A DNA stretch of 64,000 nt from Podospora comata (taxonomy: Eukaryota; Ascomycota; Sordariomycetes; Sordariales; Podosporaceae). The stretch spans positions 417,001-481,000 of the forward strand of contig CP071495.1 of the NCBI GenBank assembly GCA_017354895.1, in the 5' to 3' direction. Shown here in pieces: positions 30,758 through 41,083 of this stretch (positions within the stretch are counted from its first letter, which is position 1; each line of letters opens with the position of its first letter). A program made the translations under genes and the position numbers. The notes under the pieces are model-generated. The model saw nothing but the letters and a program-made list of their open reading frames with translations. It was not told the DNA's origin and made no database searches.

Positions 30758-31762
30758 TCAATCTCGCCCACGTTCCTTCACATGTCCCTCTCCACGCCGC
30801 TCCTCCTTCTTCAGCAGCGCCAACGCCTCCACAAGCACACTCCCATCCACCATCTTGGCCACATGCTCCCTACTGCTCGCGGTCCTGTTATCCACCCTGG
30901 CAATGTACTTCTCCTCCTCCCCCAGCACATCCACCAGATCCTCCGGGATTCCCCCACTCCAATCATGAACCCGCCAAACCTTCTCCAACAACGGCACGCT
31001 CACATTCACCGCGGCCGAGACCCTCGCATAGACCTTCTCCGGGTCCTCCTCAAACACCCTCTGCGCCTTGATCAGATTCTTCAAGAACACCACAATCTCT
31101 TTCCTTTTCTTCTTGTCCGCCAGCTTCTCTTTGGTAGAGTGCAAGTTGTAAATCTCGCGGTACACTTTTCTGTCCTGGAAGACCACCGTCTGCCCCGCGG
31201 GGAGCGCGTCGATGCCCAATTGGAGGGTGGGTTCCCAGATGCCAAACGCGTCAACCTCTCCTCTTGCCAGCATGTCAGGGAAGGTCCTGTTTCCGCAGGG
31301 CGCCTCGTGGCAGATGTTGCCGGCGATGGTTTGGTAATCCCCGTATTCGAGACCGACGGTTTTGAGGAGCTGCTCAACAAAGTAACCCGCCGAGGTGCCG
31401 TTGATAGTGCCAACTCGCTTCCCCTTGAGATCGGAAAGAGAGGAAATACCGGCTGCGCGGTTGGCTACCAGGCGGTAGGGGACCTCGGCAATGTTCCAGA
31501 TGATCCGGAGGGAGGTGTTATTTGCGTAATTGCGGAGGGCTTGGGTTTCGGCGTTGGCGCCGAGGTCGATAGAGCTGTTGCGGACGAGGGGCGCGACTCC
31601 GCCGTTGACGAAAATTGCGGAGGAGTTGTAGTAATCTTCGGAGGTGGTAAGGAGAGGGACGTATTCGATTACGTTGAGAGCGGCCGAGATGGTGAGAACA
31701 GCTGCTGCAGGAACTGTGAGCAGGCCCAAAAGGGGCAGAAGAAAGGAAAGGCGTGCCATCAT
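30758..31762 (-). CDS. Secreted NMT1/SsuA-type periplasmic-binding-like protein
   Basis: A single exon of 334 residues. The start at 31762 is chosen because it places a signal peptide first (MMARLSFLLPLLGLLTVPAAA). The body has the type-2 solute-binding fold pattern of NMT1/TauA/SsuA proteins: LNVIEYVPLLTTSEDYY, RIIWNIAEVPYRLVANRAAGI, SDLKGKRVGTINGTSAGYFV, FPDMLARGEVDAFGIWEPTLQ. Two cysteines (HEAPCGNR and NICHEAP) may pair, and there are many N-glycosylation sequons (NSS, NNT, NGT, NRT, NVS), consistent with secretion. Bacterial relatives bind sulfonates, taurine or thiamine precursors for ABC uptake; fungi lack such importers, so the extracellular role is unknown. It is tail-to-tail with the kinase-like gene, 64 bp apart. 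Confidence 0.85.
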   Translation of the reverse strand: MMARLSFLLPLLGLLTVPAAAVLTISAALNVIEYVPLLTTSEDYYNSSAIFVNGGVAPLVRNSSIDLGANAETQALRNYANNTSLRIIWNIAEVPYRLVANRAAGISSLSDLKGKRVGTINGTSAGYFVEQLLKTVGLEYGDYQTIAGNICHEAPCGNRTFPDMLARGEVDAFGIWEPTLQLGIDALPAGQTVVFQDRKVYREIYNLHSTKEKLADKKKRKEIVVFLKNLIKAQRVFEEDPEKVYARVSAAVNVSVPLLEKVWRVHDWSGGIPEDLVDVLGEEEKYIARVDNRTASSREHVAKMVDGSVLVEALALLKKEERRGEGHVKERGRD

Positions 31763-32876
31763 GACGGGGAGGCCGGGAATGGCAGACAGATGTGAGGAAA
31801 CGGTCTCCGAGATGAGGTCAGGCGGGTGGTTATGTACTGCTCGGGTCGCTCGCTGTCTTCCACGGACGAGCAACGGACGACAGATATTACCAGCATCCAG
31901 CACCGCCTCGGCTTCCGGTATAGCTTCCTCTTACAGCCAGCAGCATCTCACCACCCACAACGTCCCGAGTGAAGCCACCAATAGGAAACATGCCGAATGC
32001 CTGCCTCCTCGTTCCAACCCTTCCAGAACCCTGAGCCGTCTCTTGTGTTTTTCCCAGGGTCGTGTGCGGAGTCGGAATCGGAGTCTTAACCAAACCGCAT
32101 GCTCAAAATATCATGACTGAAGACTATAAGCCATAAGCTGCATACAGCGGTTCGAAGTCTAGGCTAATTGATCCACAGTCTTTTGCCGTTTTGGGTGGCA
32201 GGGTCAGAGAGGGGTGGACAGTCAGGGGAAAGGGGGTAAAAAGGGTACAGCCGTCCCCGCATTTCGGCTCTTACCGACAAGTCATCCAACTCGGGAATAT
32301 GTGTAGGTATAATGTCGACGGGGATGCCGGTATGGTATCGGGCCTGCACGCTGGGTTGCTATATGACTCTGTGACAGGGCCGTTTGTGTGAATCGGGTTG
32401 AGCTGTGGCGATGATGTTCTGGTGACGAAATTTGATGGCATCTATTCGGATTGCTTGTCTCTTGAAGTCTTGCGCTCTCTGTGAGGTAGGCTGGGCTTCT
32501 TGGGAAAAGTGTGTTCCAGTGGCCAGCCTGTCGAGTGAAGCTTTTTGTCTGGAGAGGAGCCGAGAATCAACATGTCCAGCTTACAGCTTTTTGGTGTGCT
32601 TTGCGGCATGTCTCTTTCATGACCTCCTCAGGGTTTCGATCAGGGGGATTACAGGTACCTACTTAAGGTATTTGATAAGTTGGTATCTACCAATCGAATC
32701 GCGTTGCTTGTGCTATCTAATTAGCCACTCAATGTCTACAAAATATTGAATAGGGCCACCTCATCATGAAACTGATTTTGTAATTGGAAAAAGCCCGGCG
32801 CAAAGGAGATAAAAGAGAAAAAAAAGAACAAAGAGAAAAAAAAAGGTGACATAGAACTTCTCTTAAAAGATTTGGA
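31763..32876. other. Intergenic region with no supported gene
   Basis: About 1.1 kb upstream of the solute-binding gene, up to the tRNA pair. AT-rich at 32640-32870, with an A-rich run and poly-A/GA tracts just before the tRNA. A GGTACCTACTTAAGGTA element lies near 32654. No gene seen. Confidence 0.45.
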
Positions 32877-32969
32877 TGCCCAATAACAGGATTGAACTGT
32901 TGACCTTCGCATTACTATGTACTGCTGCCAGTATTAGTACGACGCTCTAACCAGCTGAGCTAATCGGGC
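32877..32969 (-). tRNA. tRNA-Ile (AAU) with a 19-nt intron
   Basis: Read on the minus strand: acceptor GCCCGAT pairs with ATTGGGC, D-arm TAGCTCAGCTGGTTAGAGC, anticodon stem TCGTA/TGCGA with loop CTAATA-A, giving anticodon AAU, and T-arm AACAG-TTCAATC-CTGTT. A 19-nt intron follows position 37. Discriminator A. All arms pair with only G-U exceptions. Confidence 0.9.
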
Positions 32970-33053
32970 TTTGTTGGATGTGTTACTGCCAAGGAGGGTA
33001 GCTTAAAGAAGAGATTGGAGATAATGGAAAAGGGAAAAAGGCAAAAGTAAGGA

Positions 33054-33145
33054 CTCGGATACCGGGAGTCGAACCCGGGGCTGTTGAGAGAACAGACACT
33101 TCTGAGAAGTGAGAGTCAACGATGTTACCGCTACACCATACCCGA
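33054..33145 (-). tRNA. tRNA-Glu (CUC) with a 21-nt intron
   Basis: Minus strand: acceptor TCGGGTA pairs with TATCCGA, D-arm region TGGTGTAGCGGTAACATC typical of tRNA-Glu, anticodon stem GTTGA/TCAAC with anticodon CUC and a 21-nt intron after position 37, T-arm CCGGGTTCGACTCCCGG. Lies 84 bp from the tRNA-Ile in the same orientation. Confidence 0.88.
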
Positions 33146-33395
33146 TAGGATGGCTTCCGACAAGGATTGTTGTTAAGGGCTGAAGAAAAAGAACTCATGT
33201 TGGGACAATTCTTTGTCTGTGTGGTGGGGGTGGAAGGGTTACCCTGTCAAGGGCATGTGACGTCATTGGGGGTGGGGGTGCCTCCAGCGCAGCGTGCTTC
33301 GAAGGGATCACTTCCACATGAATTATTGAATACGCGTACGGGTTCCAGGACACGAGAATGAAATCGAACGGAGTTATGGAAGAGCCCTGTCGAAA

Positions 33396-34538
33396 ATGAC
33401 GCGCGAAATAAGTCCACCTCCGCTGAAACGAAGGAGGCTGGTTCACCAGAGTTCCCCGGAGACCAAGTCGCATTCTGTTCGAGTCTTTTCCTGGAACATC
33501 AACGGCGTCGATGCTTTTCTCCCCCCCACCAAATCAAAGATCACTACCTTCTTCAAGCCTACCAACTCTCCCAGTGGTCGAGCCAGTCCACCCAAAACAG
33601 ACCAAGAGACGACAAGCAACTCACTTCGCGCCTTCTTGTCTCGTCACAACTGGCCAGAGGTCTTATTTTTGCAGGAACTCAAGATCAAACAGGGTGACTG
33701 CAAGAATGTGGCCGCTCTTCTTACAGCCATCAATAGCCCACTAAATAAAAGCGATGTCCCATCCCAGGAACGAACTTATACGCTTGACACAGTCCTACCT
33801 CGAGACAAGTACAACGTTAGAGGATTCCAGGGAAAGCTTTATGGAGTCGGCACCATCATAAGAAAGGATTTTGCCAGGGGCCACGTTTCCCTCATTCGCG
33901 AAGCCGACTGGGACCTTGAAGGCCGGGTGAGCATTGTCGAGCTCAAAAAAGGATTAAGTCAAGACAGACCACTTGCGCTCCTCAACATTTACGCAGTAAA
34001 CGGGACTTCTAGCCCCTATCGTTTACCTGACACGGGCAAGGCTGTTGGAACAAGACACGACCACAAGATTGTTTTTCACAGCCGCTTGCGCAATGAGTGT
34101 CTTGAACTTGAGGCTCAAGGCTACAACGTGGTGGTTGCTGGGGATCTAAACGTTGCGCGCGGTGTTCTAGATGGTCATCCAAATCTGAGAACATACCCAA
34201 GCCAGCATTGCCTCAACAGAGTCGACTTCAACGCCAAGTTCTTTGGACAAGAAGATAACAAGAGAGCCCGGGCGCATGTGAGGACCAGCAATGAGAAACA
34301 GGCCTGCTTAGATGCAATCGACGTTTTCCGCGCCCTTCACAGGACTGAGAGGAGGTATACTTATCACCCTCGCACAGCACACTGGGGCAGCAGTTGCGAC
34401 AGGGTGGATCTCATCCTGGCTTCCAAAAGGCTCTGGGAAGAAGGCCTCGTTCTCAGCACCGGGATTCTGGACTCTCCTCAAGAAAGAGGACCCAGTGACC
34501 ATGTCCCCTTATGGGTAGAGTTGAAAGGCACTGGGTAG
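33396..34538 (+). CDS. Exonuclease III/AP-endonuclease family protein (EEP fold)
   Basis: One exon, 380 residues. The start has a basic patch (PPPLKRRRLVHQ) that could be a nuclear signal. The EEP nuclease motifs appear in order: FSWNINGV (Asn34), VLFLQELKIK (metal-binding Glu94), YGVGTIIRKD, LNIYAVNG, VVAGDLNVA (Asp and Asn), SCDRVDLILAS and the C-terminal GPSDHVPLWVEL (catalytic Asp-His). This is the ExoIII/APE1 branch. Such enzymes cut the backbone at abasic sites or trim 3' ends during base-excision repair. There is a 25-residue low-complexity insert after residue 45. The 5' end is near the tRNA-Glu gene, leaving about 250 bp for the promoter. Confidence 0.88.
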   Translation: MTREISPPPLKRRRLVHQSSPETKSHSVRVFSWNINGVDAFLPPTKSKITTFFKPTNSPSGRASPPKTDQETTSNSLRAFLSRHNWPEVLFLQELKIKQGDCKNVAALLTAINSPLNKSDVPSQERTYTLDTVLPRDKYNVRGFQGKLYGVGTIIRKDFARGHVSLIREADWDLEGRVSIVELKKGLSQDRPLALLNIYAVNGTSSPYRLPDTGKAVGTRHDHKIVFHSRLRNECLELEAQGYNVVVAGDLNVARGVLDGHPNLRTYPSQHCLNRVDFNAKFFGQEDNKRARAHVRTSNEKQACLDAIDVFRALHRTERRYTYHPRTAHWGSSCDRVDLILASKRLWEEGLVLSTGILDSPQERGPSDHVPLWVELKGTG

Positions 34539-34923
34539 AGAATCTTCTTTCGCCATTCCAACACCTCGGACCGGACCATACGGTCGATAATGTCAACATC
34601 CAACGCACACGTATCGGTTGACGGAAAATGCCGTACACATGATGCTCCTGGGGACCGAGCGCCGTCCCGTTAGTTCTTTGTCCTCAAAGACTATTCCGAC
34701 ACCCTGGCGCCGGTGTTTGCCCCTAAGAAGGGATGGGTGACCGGAATCCCCGCAGGGAAATCGTGGCGTCTTTGTTCGTACCAGTAAGTTATTTTGCCGT
34801 TGCCCATCAAACTCCAGTTCCCGTCCCATTCTCTTGTCAGCTCGCCACCTACCTCTCACCGCCCACCCCACAACAGGCTATCGCCAGATTATCCATGAAT
34901 CCGTCATTGATCAAGACCTCAGC
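34539..34923. other. Short intergenic region with no gene seen
   Basis: About 385 bp between the nuclease gene and a weak ORF. Nothing recognised. Confidence 0.35.
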
Positions 34924-35514
34924 ATGGAAAGGGAAAAGTCACAAACAGAAGAGAGGATAAACGCTCTCAGGCAAGCGGCGTATGGCTTGCCTGGGACGTG
35001 GAGTGGCCGTAGGCAAGAGGCACAACAGACGGCGAAGATTCGACCGCGCCAATATCGGGCCATTCAGCAGCGCAGAAGAACAACTCGTCGAAGGACAGGC
35101 CATGTCCCATTACCACCACCGCAAAGCAGCCATGACCATACGCCAGGCCTGATCATAGATTACCCACCATCGCCCCTATATATATCACCAGCACCGTCAC
35201 AGCCATCAAGCCCTTCATCAGGTGCCTGCGAGGAGTGCCCCGAGGAACACCGGGAGGACAGTCCCATCTCACAGCGAGAGGAACTCGAGTGGGGGTTTTG
35301 GCAACAAATACGCCGGCAGGCTTATACTGGACGTACCATGTTCGGCCAGACAGCAGGCAGTGGCGCCCAGATGGGAGGGCAAGAGTTACAGCGGTCGCCA
35401 TCACCATCCAGATCCCAATCCCCACCACTAACAATCCGTCATCTCGCTATACGCACCTGTCGCTGCAGGGACAACACCCCTGTTCGCATGATTAGGAGGA
35501 GATCCGCTGGATAG
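34924..35514 (+). CDS. Possible hypothetical protein, Arg/Ser/Pro-rich
   Basis: A 196-codon frame from ATG 34924 (MEREKSQTEERINALRQAAYG). It is rich in Arg, Gln, Ser and Pro (TTRRRTGHVPLPPPQSS, SPAPSQPSSPSSG, SPSPSRSQSPP) with no recognised domain, and two CXC/CXXC-like pairs (ACEECPEE, TCRCRDN). Low complexity means it may be a chance frame; the length and the Ser/Pro blocks favour a disordered protein weakly. An upstream exon cannot be excluded. Confidence 0.35.
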   Translation: MEREKSQTEERINALRQAAYGLPGTWSGRRQEAQQTAKIRPRQYRAIQQRRRTTRRRTGHVPLPPPQSSHDHTPGLIIDYPPSPLYISPAPSQPSSPSSGACEECPEEHREDSPISQREELEWGFWQQIRRQAYTGRTMFGQTAGSGAQMGGQELQRSPSPSRSQSPPLTIRHLAIRTCRCRDNTPVRMIRRRSAG

Positions 35515-35993
35515 CAGTTGGGAGTGAGTTGGACAGTTCACAAACCCATGATAGATAGAATTATTAGCACATGACACCAAAGTAATAATTATGATATTCC
35601 TGCACATATCGCGATGTCCAAAAATTGTGCTGAGATGAAGCGTGTGTGTTGGGAAACATAAAAGAAGAATCAGCACCAAGGTAAAAAAGGAATCCCCGGT
35701 CAAGTACGAAATGAGGAGTCATTAGAGAGTCACGGGTAACTGGAAAAAAGCATGGCAATCCCAGAGGTTTGGAAACGCTTGCATTCGCCTATCTTAAACG
35801 GTACCTGCCTTAGATCACATCCCGTCCCAACCGTATATCAACCAATAAAGACGCACACCCCTGCTGGAACTTCAGCTAAACCTCGCTCAAAGAAAACTAC
35901 TTGACCTTACTTTTTCTTCCCCTTTCTTTTCTGGTTCTGGAAAGATAAACACGCCATCATTCGGCGTCTCCTTGACAGAAGGAAAGCAAGCCA
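35515..35993. other. Convergent intergenic region with no gene seen
   Basis: About 0.48 kb, relatively AT-rich, between a weak plus-strand ORF and the end of the DUF4139 gene. Nothing recognised. Confidence 0.35.
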
Positions 35994-38330
35994 CTAGCAC
36001 TCCACCACCTTCTCCCCAGACGGCATCTCGATGGTGTACTCCAACGTCAACTTGACGCTCCGTCCCGCGTTGAGCACCACCTCCCAGTTCACCTCCCCGC
36101 CCTTCTTCAAAAACGACACCGCCTTGCCCCAGTTGGCCTCCTCCTTCCCGTCCTTACCCGGCACTCCGGTCGACATACCCCCTCCGCTGACGCTCATCCT
36201 CGGGTGCAGCAGCTCCACCCTCAGCTTCTCATCCTCGCTGACGGGAACCTGATCCAACACCAACACCTCGACCGGCTTGGCCCCTTGAGCAGCCCGCGTG
36301 TTGACCAGAGTGATCGCCCGGGTGTAAACGCTGTTATCCCCCTTGGTGAACACCCCGGTGGTGCTCCTCTTGACCTCCGGCTTGGGGTAGGCAACCTTGA
36401 TGGCAGGGTCAACACCCAGCGGGATCTTGAACGTGTCCCCGGCGCTGCACCTCGGAAGCGTAGACCGGCCCATGAACGTCCCGTCCAGCGTCAGGCCCGT
36501 TGGGCCCTTCAGCAGCGTCAGCTTGCTCGTGTTGCGGAGCTTGGCCTTGAGGTACGCGGCAGGCTTGTACTTGGCCACGACAGTCCTGGCGAACACGACG
36601 TTGGAGAAGGTGATCCTTGCGACGCGCTGCTTGGAGGCGGTCGAGCTCGGCCTCAGTGTCTTGGGGTTGGGGAGGTCGTAGGTGGCGGTGAGGCCGGTTT
36701 CCTCAAAGGAGGAGTCCTGGAAGGAGACCTCGGGGGTGGGCTCGAGGACGGTTTGGGCGTCGTAGTCTTCGTATTCCATCGACTCTGACACTGCACCGTC
36801 GGGGGGATTTCCGCTCCTGCGTCGTTTGCTCATTGCCGACATGTTTGCGGAGCGCAAATTTAGCCCTTTCGCCAGGCCCGGTCCCCCCATACTACACGCC
36901 AACGGCGCTGGGTTGCTCGGTGGTGGTGGAGGTGGTGATGCTTCACCAAGCAGAGCAACAGCAAACCCCTCCCCCACCCTGCGTGTAAAATTGACGGTGT
37001 GACTGTGGTTTGCTGACGCCAAACAGCTCAGCGCGCGGCTTTTGCTGCTGGGAATTATTTTGCGCCGCGTTCCATATCTCTTTCTGTGTCCTCTCCTCAC
37101 GACTGTAAATGGCTTGGTCGCTGGTAAAATGGGCAGCGCGGCCACCTAGCTTGATCCGCCAAGGAAAAAGCCTTGGGGACTCGTCGTGGAGGCCAGAGAA
37201 ACTAGCCTGCGATGTGCTCAGGATCACCTTGGCGTTGGTCCAAGTCTCCGAGGTCATGTTGGTCAGCTGGGCATCGAAACAGAGAATGGCCGAGTTGGTG
37301 GTGGTGGACAGGGCCAAATCATAACTGGGCGACCAGAAAGCAGACGTGGTGACGTAGCTGAGAGACAGATCGCAGTACGTGATGGTATCTTCCATGGGCT
37401 TTTCAGGGGCCAGTTTGACATCAGCGGCGCTGGCAACCGAGCTCCGGCGTGACGAGGAAGGGGACAGACTGGTAGCATCAAGCGTGACGCGGATAGTATA
37501 GCATGATTTGGGCCAAAACTGTTCCCGCTCTTTGCGAATGCGGGCCTTCTCCTTCTCCTTTTTGGCCCTGCGCCGGAGCTTCTGAGCCCTAACCTTGTCC
37601 TTTGCCCTTTGGACCTTTGCTTTGGCCTTGTTGATCTTGGCCTGTTCCTTTGCCTCCAACTTGAGCAGCCGTGCCTCCTCCAGCTGAAGCTTGTCGATCT
37701 CTGCGGCAATCTCGCGCTTCCGAATGGTAGCGCTCATTTTATCCTCGAAGGTCTTGTCCCGCTCCTTGCGATACATCTCGAGGCTGTCATCAATGTTGAA
37801 GTTGCCCTTCTTCTTCTCCAACGAGCGGCCATAGGATTCGAGAAAACCTTGGCGATTGATAGCACTCTCGATAATCTCATCCTCGCGGTCTCTCTTGTCA
37901 TACAATGTCTGGAGAGAGTCACGCACTGCCTTGAGCTCGTCGTTGGCCTTCCTTGTGAACTCGTCATCCTCCTCGGACTCGTCCTCTTCCGAGTCCGAGT
38001 CGGAATCAGGATAGATCTCCTCAAAGATGTCACGATTGGGGAGCAACTCAATGGTGATATCGGTGATGATGGCTGAACCAATGCCCTCGACTTTGATAGA
38101 TTCCTCGTCAACAGTCGGAGATAATCCCACCACGGCGATCTCGTTGGCTCCCGGCTGTCAGTTGTTAATGGGTTGTTTTGTGGGTGCGTTGGCCAAACTG
38201 CGGGACTGGACCTTACCTTCAGGGCAACCTCTTTGATGTCTCTGACAACCTGTGCTCTGGTTGGGAAGAGAGTGACAGTCCGCGTGGGAAGATCACGGAT
38301 GTGGAACTGCTGCTCGTGTAAGGAATCCAT
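35994..38330 (-). CDS. DUF4140/DUF4139 domain protein
   Basis: Exon 1 (38330-38217, MDSLHEQQFHIRDLPTRTVTL) joins in phase 0 to exon 2 from 38154 over a 62-bp intron (GTAAGG, AACTGACAG), giving the DUF4140 N-terminal part (VTLFPTRAQVVRDIKEVALKPGANEIAVVGLSP). A long coiled coil follows (KANDELKAVRDSLQTLYDKRDREDEI and an Ala/Lys/Glu-rich helix to about residue 215). The DUF4139 part reads YVTTSAFWSPSYDLAL, WTNAKVILSTSQASF and, in the last exon, GLTATYDLPNPKTLRPSS, RVARITFSNVVFART and PVEVLVLDQVPVSEDEKLRVE, ending at 35994. The second junction lies at about 36920-37020 (AELFG to SPPPPPPSNPAP) and I could not fix it; frames differ by one. No biochemical function is established for fungal members. 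Confidence 0.8.
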
Positions 38331-39258
38331 TGGCCTTGCAATGTAGGGCTGGTGATAGCGGTATGTGTGTTTTGGTGTTTGGATGAGGGGATTGGTGGTG
38401 AACTACACCACTCAGGGGTCGAATCAAGAGGTATACTTATACCTCGAGGTACCTGGTAATTGGAGCCAAGGCATTTGCAGGAAGCAGTGCCACAAAGGAA
38501 AGCATCACGAAAAAAGTGCTTGATGACTTGCGCGGCTTCACAAGGCAAGTGATATGCTTGACCCTGCAATTAGACGGCTGCCTCCACCAATTCATGGTGG
38601 CGCTGACGTTGCGGCGGGTTGTACAGAAATAATGCCGCCAGACCGAACTAAGGCACGATTAAATTGTCCGGAAAGCCCCCCACCATCTCGGCCCCGGACC
38701 GAGCACAGGGGTTTTCTGCTCAAATGTGCACTCGGGCTTGAACGGGCAGCTGTTTTGGGAATAACTGGCAAGGAATAGGGAGTCAGCCTTGTGATTTAAT
38801 TGATTTGAGGACATCTCTTCCCTTCCCTACCACCCATCCCCCATCACCCCCCCATCATCATCATCATCACCATCCATCGTTCGTCGTCGTTCTTCTTCAC
38901 GCTTGCACAGCATGACGGACGGGATGTGGATCTTGGAGAAACCGAAAGGTCTCAGTTGATCGGCACAAACTAAAATGACGCGCGGGGAAGTGGCCCAAGC
39001 TCCCTTTCAGCTGCCTTTGTGCTTTGCGCCCGTGCCACATCGGATGCCACAGCGGAACCCCAAATGCCCCAAAAATCCCGACTCCCAGCCACCTCGAATT
39101 TGAGATGCCAAAGAATTGCCCTCACCCTCACCCCATGTGGTTTCATGTCATGTTTTTAGCCGTTGCATCGTTTTGATCTTGCTCTTGATCTTTCCGTGTG
39201 AATATCTTGTTTCTCCCAGCTTTGCTTTGTTGATGATAGGTACTTTGACACCGCCAGC
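38331..39258. promoter_or_regulatory. Divergent promoter region
   Basis: About 0.93 kb between divergent genes. Contains an AGGTACCTGG motif near 38450 and a CATCAT trinucleotide run at about 38854-38872. No gene is supported. Confidence 0.45.
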
Positions 39259-40553
39259 ATGGAGAGACCCGATAAGCCACTGACTCCGCCCGACGACCGG
39301 GACAGGAAGCGTGGTCGAGGCGACAGGGACCGAGGTGACAGAGACCGTGGCGACAGAGACCGTGTTGACAGGGACCGCGTTGACAGAGACCGCGTTGACA
39401 GAGACCGTGGTGACAGAGATCGCGGTGATAGAGATCGCGGCGACAGAGACCGTGGCGATGACAAAGCCCGCGGTGATGACAGAGCCCCAACTGGAGAAGC
39501 CGCTTCCTACTTTACCGCCGCTGCTCCCATAACCGGACCTAACGGCTCGATTGACCCCTATCCCATCGTCACCGACAGCTACCGTCCTCCGCAAGGTCCA
39601 GACTCGTCCTATCCACCACGCCATGACTATGGCCGTCCACCTCCTGGCTCAGGCTACCCTCTCCCTTCCCACAGCACCGGTATATCGCCCAACTACCCCC
39701 CAGTGTCGGGTGCCAACGGCGCCTCTGCATCCTACTATGGGACAGGCGTTGAATCGATGCCCGGTCCAGCGGCTACTTCTGGTGTTGGCATGAGCTACAT
39801 CCCCCCTGCGCCTCTGTCCGGTCCTCCTCACCATGGGGCACTACCAATCCACTCGACAACACCGCTACCTCTCGCAGTGCAGTCCTCCTACTACAAGCCC
39901 ACCCTCAAATCTGTGCGCCAGAAAGCTGAGAAGGAAGTTATTGAACTCGCCAACCTACAACGCCAGAGGAAGATGATCGCATCCAAGGGCACCAGAAGAG
40001 ATTACGATGAGATTTCGGACAAAATCAGAGCCCAGACAGCCACCGTCCTCGGTTATCTCAAGGGCCTGAGACAAGAGATGATTCAAATTGTGGAAGACGC
40101 CGAGGACCAGAGGTGGAGAAGGTGGATCGTTGGCACTATATTGTAAGCTCGGTCCTTGCGTTCCGTCTTCAAGACCACACTAACAATATGCACAGTGGCA
40201 CTTTTATCCCTCTTGTCAAGAAGCTCTTCCGCAGACCTTCAAGCGAGAAAAAGACCAAAACCAGGACGGAGTATGCCTTCATCAAGTCCAAGAGTCTGCT
40301 CGGTCGCATTCTTGCCGCAACCAAAGGTCACAGGCCCGGCCTGACGACTGTCACCTTCTTTGTTTTTGCCGTTTTGTACATCTTTTCGAATGAGGTGTCG
40401 CTGAGAGTGGCCAAGACGGCCTCCAAGCGGTTGAAGAAGCTGGTGAACAAGGTGGAGAGTACCAGTAATGGCAGGGACGGGGATGTCCTCAAGGATGACG
40501 ACATCAAGTTGCTGAGCGGGTGGAGGTGGAGAGTGTTGGAGTTTATTGATTGA
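39259..40553 (+). CDS. RD-repeat protein with C-terminal membrane segment
   Basis: Exons 39259-40142 and 40196-40553 joined over a 53-bp intron (GTAAGC, CACTAACAA, CACAG) give 413 residues. Residues about 21-65 are nine tandem copies of a five-residue unit, GDRDR or VDRDR, followed by GDDKARGDD. A long Pro/Ser/Gly/Tyr-rich section runs to about 210. Then comes a charged helical region (LKSVRQKAEKEVIELANLQRQRKMI), and after the intron a basic stretch (KKLFRRPSSEKKTKTR), a hydrophobic segment (LTTVTFFVFAVLYIF) and a basic tail. It may be a tail-region membrane protein with a disordered N-terminus. I do not recognise the family. Confidence 0.75.
39319..39453 (+). repeat. Coding minisatellite, nine 15-bp units
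   Basis: Nine tandem 15-bp units encode GDRDR (units 1-3 and 7-9) or VDRDR (units 4-6). The three V units in the middle share a GTTGACAG variant, indicating block duplication. Confidence 0.9.
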
Positions 40554-41083
40554 ACATGGGGGTGTGGTCTGTGTGGCTATGAAGAATGTGAAATGAGGAA
40601 TGACGAGATGACGATGATGAGTAACGATATGATTTTGTCTTTTTGGTCTTGTCTGTGTTTACTGAGAAAGCAGGCGAGGTGTTGGAGGATGAATGCATAA
40701 TATGTTTTATATTGTGGCCTGTTAATGTATTTCACTGCTAAGGTTTTTGCCTCGAAAAGATGGTATTTAGAGTGTCGTTGATGAAATTGTCATTTCATTC
40801 TATCGTACGTGCTCAGCATCTGGTGGATGGCTGAAGCCTCATCAAGTCTGGTCCAAATACCGTTAGTCCTTCTGCAAAGACGGCATGTTCTCCTCCCAGG
40901 TAGAGCTCATATCATTTGCTCAGTCGGACTTCTTTACCCCGCTTGGCCGGTGTTGTATCAGCAGTGGAAGAGTAATTCAAAGGGTATGAAGAAGACGAGT
41001 TTTCATCATGTGTAAATAACCAAGACCTGCGAAAGCGATTCAGTTTCACACAGGTTCCTGCTTCTCATTCCACTTCTGTCAAA
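40554..41083. other. Intergenic region with no gene seen
   Basis: About 0.53 kb between two plus-strand genes; AT-rich after the RD-repeat gene. No feature recognised. Confidence 0.4.

Noticed and set aside
30782-31795. A 337-codon plus-strand frame opposite the solute-bin​ding gene
   Set aside because: The minus strand has a signal peptide and ordered fold motifs; the plus-strand product is biased and lacks features.
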